From Brachionus manjavacas (Eukaryota; Rotifera; Eurotatoria; Ploima; Brachionidae), in contig JAHQIY010000003.1 of NCBI GenBank assembly GCA_019054805.1, forward strand, positions 8,556,001 to 8,620,000: a stretch of DNA of 64,000 nt, written 5' to 3'. The translations under genes and the position numbers were made by a program. Positions within the stretch are counted from its first letter, which is position 1. Each line of letters starts with the position of its first letter. Shown here piece after piece: positions 58,206 through 64,000 of this stretch. The notes under the pieces are model-generated. The model saw only the letters and a program-made list of their open reading frames with translations. It searched no databases and was not told where the DNA came from.

Positions 58206-61200
58206 TTTTGAGTCGAATATTTCACTAATTTTAGTTCATGATTGAGTAATAAATGTAAATTTAAATCGAAGCCAAACTGGTAATAATCACTCAAAATGTT
58301 TTAAATAAATTAAATCTAAATTAAACTGAAAATTGTGTCAAAAATTGAAATCGTTTTAGTATTAAATTTCATTTAGAAGGCTCCAATGAGTCGCATTTAA
58401 AATATTGGAAATTTAAACTAAAAATAATCATTAGATATATTTTTATTAATCATTAATTGAAAGTTGGAATATGAAATTTGATAAAGTGGAAAATATCTTT
58501 ATTCCTATTTTTTTCTATTAAATTTAAATATTGCTTCGTCTGAATAATAAATTTTTTTTTCGAATTTTTAGTTTTTATCTCAACAAAAAGAATCTTAAAT
58601 ATTTTCAATTTGAACTTTTATAAGACTTCGGATAGCTTACATTTAGAAATCTGCTTTCGTTTAACCCCTCTGCTAATTAGGATTAATTCAACAGTTTTTA
58701 TCTCTATTTTTAATTGTTGCTATTCTAGGTAAAAAAATTATTCTTTTAAATTAAAGTGTTTAATCAAATGGCATTTATTTTCATTTTAAACTGTTAAATA
58801 TTATCTATCACATCTTAAAATAAAACCTAATAATTAAAAAATATATAATAAATTTTAAAAGTATAATTTGAAATAAAGTTAGTTTAAAAGAATTGAATAT
58901 TCTTTAAATGGCAAATTGAAATTAATGATCAAAAGTGAATTTTAAATCAAAATTTTTAGCTTTAGATTAAAATAAATTTTTTTGAAGTAAATAAACTTTA
59001 ATCAATATTGTGAAATTTTGCAATACAAAATATAACTTTGTTTCGCTTTAATATATTTTAATTAATTGTGAAATTTAATTTTTAATTTAAAGCGTTCGTT
59101 TGAGACTTAATTTGGATACCTAAATGTGGATTTTAAATTTAGATTTTAGAAGAATCAATTGAAGATCGATTAGAAATAAACGGGTTGCTTTTTTAATAAA
59201 AATAATAAAAATTTATGCTTAATGAAAAAAAAAGCTGATTTCATCAATTTTATTTAAATTTTAATCAATTAAGTTTTGAAAATGTGATCATGAACTTTAA
59301 ATTGCCTCTTTTAATGATTTTTTTACCAAAATTACAACTGAAAAAAAACCTTTTTTACTAAATCAATTTAGGACAACTTAAAATTAATTCAAAACAAGTT
59401 TCGTTCAATCTGAAAAAAAAAATTACAAATAAACTTATATAGCCTAAAAGATTAAATTAAAAAAATCTAAAATTTACGCCTGAAATGAGATAAAAAATTT
59501 AAAAATAACTTTTTCTTTGTAAAATATTCTATTGTAAGTATGAAACTATTTTATTTTACGCATTTTGAACAAAAATGCTTACTTTATTCAATTTTTTTTT
59601 TGCAAAATCATTATTCAACTATTTAAGCTTGAGAAAGACAGCTTCTATTAGAACACGTATTAAATGCTTATACGGAAATTTTTTGAAAATTTAAGCAGTC
59701 TTGTATTCACTTAAAAAACAAAAAGAAGAAATTCAAAAAAAGGATTAAACAAATGCAAAATTAAAAACATTTATTTATTTTTGTGGAAAATTTTAAGAAT
59801 GTTTAAGTTCTTTTTGACACGAATAACATCCTTTAATTATTTTCAAATTTTAAACAGAAAAAACATGTTGATTGAATTCTTTTTTCTAAACTTTATGAAC
59901 CATTTTAATGTCTTATTATTTTTCTTTTTCAAAATTATCCTTGTTTAAAATCCATTTAAAAAAAACTCAGCCGAAATTTATACTTAATTATTCGTAGCTT
60001 TAAGCGCTTTTCAAAATTAAAATACATCTCTTACTATTGCATTAATTTAGAACCTAATTCTTGTATTGAAAAAAAAATTCGTAATCAAAATCAATTAGCT
60101 TTATATTCTTTATTCATCAATGAGATGTTTGGCGATGTCAATAATTATAAATGGATTATTTAAAACAAAATTTTAAATAATTAATCGGCTTTTTTCCATT
60201 TAATTGTAGGTTGGAAATCAAAATTGAAAGCCAAAGTTTGACTTAATATGATGAAAAAAATATCCCCAGTCAGATTTTTTTTCATACATTTAATTAAAAC
60301 AAAAATTTTGAATATATTGAAAATTCGGAACTACGCAAATATGATAACTAAAAAGCTTTTCGTTTTAATATAATATAATTTTATCAAAATAAATATCAAC
60401 GAAATTTCCTGATGTATATTTTTTCTGCTCAAATTGAGTTTAGTTCAAAATTTAAATAAATTCAGCGCTGATTAAAACAATTAACAACTAATATGATTTT
60501 ATATAAAACCAATAAATGCGTAAAGCTAGAATAATACGAAAAGAAAACACTAAATAAATTATCCTTGAGTTGATTTGTTACATCGGATTATTTTCTCTCT
60601 GTTAAACAAAAACACTGCATTAGATTTTTAAGTGTTGATAAATATTGAAACGGAATTTGAAATTTCTAAAAAAATAATTATAATACTGGGTAATTATGGA
60701 TTTTGAAATATAAAATAAGATCTACAAAAAAAAATTTTCTGATATTTCAATTTAATTTAATGTGTAAAAATGTGATTATTTTTCAATTTAGTGAATTTAA
60801 TTTTTGGTCTTTGATTTTTTTGGTACAAAACTAATAAATTCATTTTCCTTCTTGCAGATAAATATTACGAACTAACCGAGTTTAATTGAAATTTTTTATT
60901 TAACAAATAAATAAAACTATTTTAAATAATTTATTTGGTTTTCTCTTAATATCGACACATAAAAACTAAAAATTTAATTAAATTTGTCCTGGAATTTAAT
61001 GAGTTTCACAGAGAATTGTACTGAATTAATCGATCTTTTTAAATAAATAAACTCAATAATAAACAATAAAAATTGTATTTTTAATTTGAATTTTTTTTTG
61101 ATAATTCAAATCAATTGTCAATAGTTGTCTTTATTTTACTCATAAATTAACCATAGAAACTGAAGTAATCAATTACGTAAAATATTTTAAAAAACTTGTT

Positions 61201-64000
61201 TTCTAAATTGCTTTTTTTTAGTTATCATTATTTATTTGTAATTCTGTATCTAGCTTTAGAAAAAAATGACTAAAAATAAAATAAAAAAATTAGTAGATGA
61301 ATAATAGGATCAATAAATTAAAATCTTTAAATAAATACTACTTATGAGTCCTTTTAAAGTTCTTCGTTTTGAGACTAATCATCAAAAGAAAAAAAAAATT
61401 GAAAATCTAAATCTTACAAATCAAAATTTATATTATATTTAGATAAAAATACGCATTTTAGACTTTTAAGTATGAAAGAATGAAAATTTATTTAAAGACC
61501 TTATTCAATATAACCTTTAATAAAATAATTTTCACTGTATCATTTTAAAGCTCTGTTAGACATCGGATAAACAAACATTTTCTATTTTCAAATCTTTGCT
61601 AATACAGTAAAAAGTTCTGTTTTAGATTTTTTTTGTAAATGAAGATACAAAATACTAAAACGTAATAAGAAAAGTTTTTAGTCTAATTAATGGAAGAATC
61701 TTTTATCGTATTTAGTCTGAAGCCATTAATTTTAAGAAGTCGCATACAATTACCTGCGATTGAATTCAGACGAGTCATAAAGTGAAATTTTTTTACTAAT
61801 ATGTCCAATAATCATTGAAATTGTCAGCTAGAAAATTTTAGAACTAAATCTGATTCACGATAATTGATCCCCAAAGTCTCAATGTCATTCTTTATTCTCT
61901 AAATTTGATATCATCTTCAAAAAAAATGCGCCTGACATGATTCGAACTACTTGGGCTACACAAATAATTCTTATCTATAAAGCAACTTTTCCTCTTTAGT
62001 TCTAATGACATATAATCAAGTTTAATTTAATTTTTGCCAAAGATAAAAAGCGTTTTAGCAGGAAATTTGATTTTTAAATCAACAATCAAAACTTTTCAAA
62101 CAAAAAATTTTTCGCTAAATTTGATTTTTGTCAATATCAGGCATTTATGAGCTTTTATTTTTTATCTATTCGTTCCATTCTTAAGACCCAGAGTAGCCTT
62201 TTTAAAGTTTCTCAATCTAGCACAAAATTTAACACTTTGGTCCTTATTTAATCAATAATACTCCTATAAAAAAAAATTAATAAATCATTGATTCGTGGTC
62301 ATTAAACAAATTCGTTTATTCCTTCAATATTGAGCCATTTTGACATAATTAAATGTTTTATTCCTTAAATGGTCTCAAATTTCTTCTATTAAGCTTTTCA
62401 AAAATTTAATTTTAATATTAGATTACCTATTTATTCTTCAAATTCAACTATCTTTTACCAACCATTTTCATCACTCCATTTCATTATTTGACACCCGATA
62501 TTAAATTAGCTCTCAAATTTTTCAAAATAAACTTAAGATTAATTTGAATTCATTTTTTATTTCGCTAAATAAATATAAATTACCAGTCATCAACAATTTT
62601 CACATTGAGCTTTACAAAAAAATGTTTTCTGAAAAAAAATTTACTATTTTTTGTTCGAAATTTAAAAAGATTAGATGAAATTTTTTCCGAGCTAACGAGA
62701 TTCTATAAAAATTAATGAAAATGTCATGTTGAAGTTTAAGTAATTTCTTATCTTAATTTTAATTATTAATTTTATCAAATAGAAAATTTAGGAAAAGAAC
62801 AACCCTGGGGTAATTAAAATGATTCAATTAGCTCGAGTTTTGATCGGAAAATATTCATTAAATCATTAAATATTGGCATTTTCAAAAATAATCAACTTAT
62901 TAAAATTTAACATTGATTTTATTTTAAATGAATTTTGAAAATTGAAAAAAAATATCAAAAAAGTAGATGATTTTAAAGAAAAAATATAATCGATTAGCTA
63001 CAGGTTTCTATCTAAATCAGTTTTTAATTGACAAATTCTTTTTTTCTAGAGCTCCTACTCTAAAATCTTGGATGTGCATGAATTGATCTTAATTAAAAGA
63101 ATACTCGTTTTTGGTTATTTTCAAGTCTTACACATATTTTCAAATTATTAATGCCAAAAAAACGTGAATGATATTGTCACTTTCTGTTCAATCAAAAGTC
63201 TTAAGAATTTAAATGTAGATTTCAAATTTAGGATTTTTTCAATTTTTTCCCTAAAAATGCTGTACTCAAACTAAGCGACTTAAAATGCCCATGATTCGGC
63301 TCTGTAATGCTTTTTAAAACATTAATTTCTAAAAAGTTTTAATTAAATGAAGTTTATCTGAAGCATGATATTAGAAAATTAAATTAGTTAAATTAAAAAA
63401 ATTGAAAAATAAAAAGTCGACAATTAGTTAATTTATAAAAGTAAATCAAAGCTTAAAAAAAGTGAAAAAACTTAACTATAAACATGGATATTTGAAAAAA
63501 ATCTTAAATTCAAAATTTTTTTCCTATTTAAAAGGATTTTATTGCGACGGAGTATATTATAATAGAATTTTATTCTTCTCAATTTCAATAAAACTAAAAG
63601 ATCTTGAAATAAAATATTTCATAAATATTCATTTAATTTATTTTGGGAAATATTTCTTTATAGTATCATTAATCCTTATCATTTGTCTAGTTATAATTGA
63701 TTTTAAATAAGATTATTTATTGATAGATTTAAAAGACTATAACTTCGAATCGCTTTAAAAATGCATTGCTCGTGAATCTTTTCTATAAAGCCTCCTTGAA
63801 ACTATTGACAACTCAGACTTATTTATAACTTTTTATAGAATTAATTACCGATGAAATTATTTTAGTATAAGGGTGAAACCTACTAATCCACAAAAATTAA
63901 TTAAATTTTTTAAGTTCATTTAATAAAATTATTTTATCGAAATTTTTTCCTATCATTAACTATTTCAATTTTATATTTAAAAAAAAATTCTTTTTTTATA
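58206..64000. other. Gene-free right end
   Basis: About 5.8 kb of very AT-rich DNA. No exon, inverted-repeat element or RNA gene could be supported. A small tRNA T-arm-like string on the minus strand near 61950-61925 is too degraded to call. A plus-strand frame at 63462-63710 is Phe/Ile/Lys-rich with no recognisable feature. The left part would hold the GPCR promoter. Confidence 0.45.

Noticed and set aside
61920..61965. Minus-strand GTTCGAATCATGTCAGGCGC-like tRNA 3' end
   Set aside because: The T-stem does not pair, no matching acceptor-stem 5' strand or D-arm is found upstream, so no tRNA is called.
63462..63710. 82-codon plus-strand frame near the right edge
   Set aside because: Hydrophobic and Lys-rich with no recognised feature; expected by chance in such AT-rich sequence.

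Overview
The window is AT-rich nuclear DNA from an animal. Genes are split by spliceosomal introns of about 46 bp to 3.9 kb, and the products include an animal peptide GPCR, a type II transmembrane serine protease, an ATF4-type bZIP protein and full-sized Mediator and spliceosome subunits. AT-rich, transposon-littered intergenic DNA and short introns are compatible with a small lophotrochozoan such as a monogonont rotifer; this organism call is inference.

Layout. The left edge holds a minus-strand RANBP2/Nup358-like N-terminal TPR gene, incomplete here and divergent from a DUF1749 alpha/beta hydrolase (3388-4143). Next is a transposon graveyard (4570-8040): two decayed CR1/L2-like LINE 3' ends, an 883-bp terminal-inverted-repeat element sitting in a LINE tail, a 203-bp MITE and relics of two other MITE families. 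MED31 with a long Q/S/P-rich N-terminal extension follows (8754-9977), then about 5 kb of non-coding DNA with a 184-bp tandem duplication and a small hAT-like MITE. MED13, the CDK8-module subunit of Mediator, fills 15245-31347 in five exons (about 2621 aa), and its introns carry several MITEs.

The gene after it, at 34651-35597, is an ATF4/CRC-type bZIP factor. Its leader has a 3-codon uORF1 and a 72-codon uORF2 that overlaps the main start out of frame, the architecture used for stress-controlled translation of ATF4. A compact minus-strand group (38419-40102) encodes a small single-pass membrane protein, phosphopantothenoylcysteine decarboxylase (PPCDC) and a small secreted protein. Further minus-strand genes are PRPF31 (U4/U6-U5 snRNP), phosphomannomutase (five exons, one GC-AG intron), a Cys-module plus seven-WD40 protein, a type II transmembrane trypsin-like protease (six exons) and an orexin/allatotropin-like GPCR (five exons). 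The last 5.8 kb has nothing I can call.

Functional links are limited. MED13 and MED31 are parts of the same complex, and their exons share a GC-richer codon style that the other genes lack. The remaining genes look like ordinary unlinked animal loci. The most notable signals are the ATF4 uORF arrangement, the extended MED31, and at least four apparently non-autonomous DNA transposon families for which I could define termini and, for most, target-site duplications.
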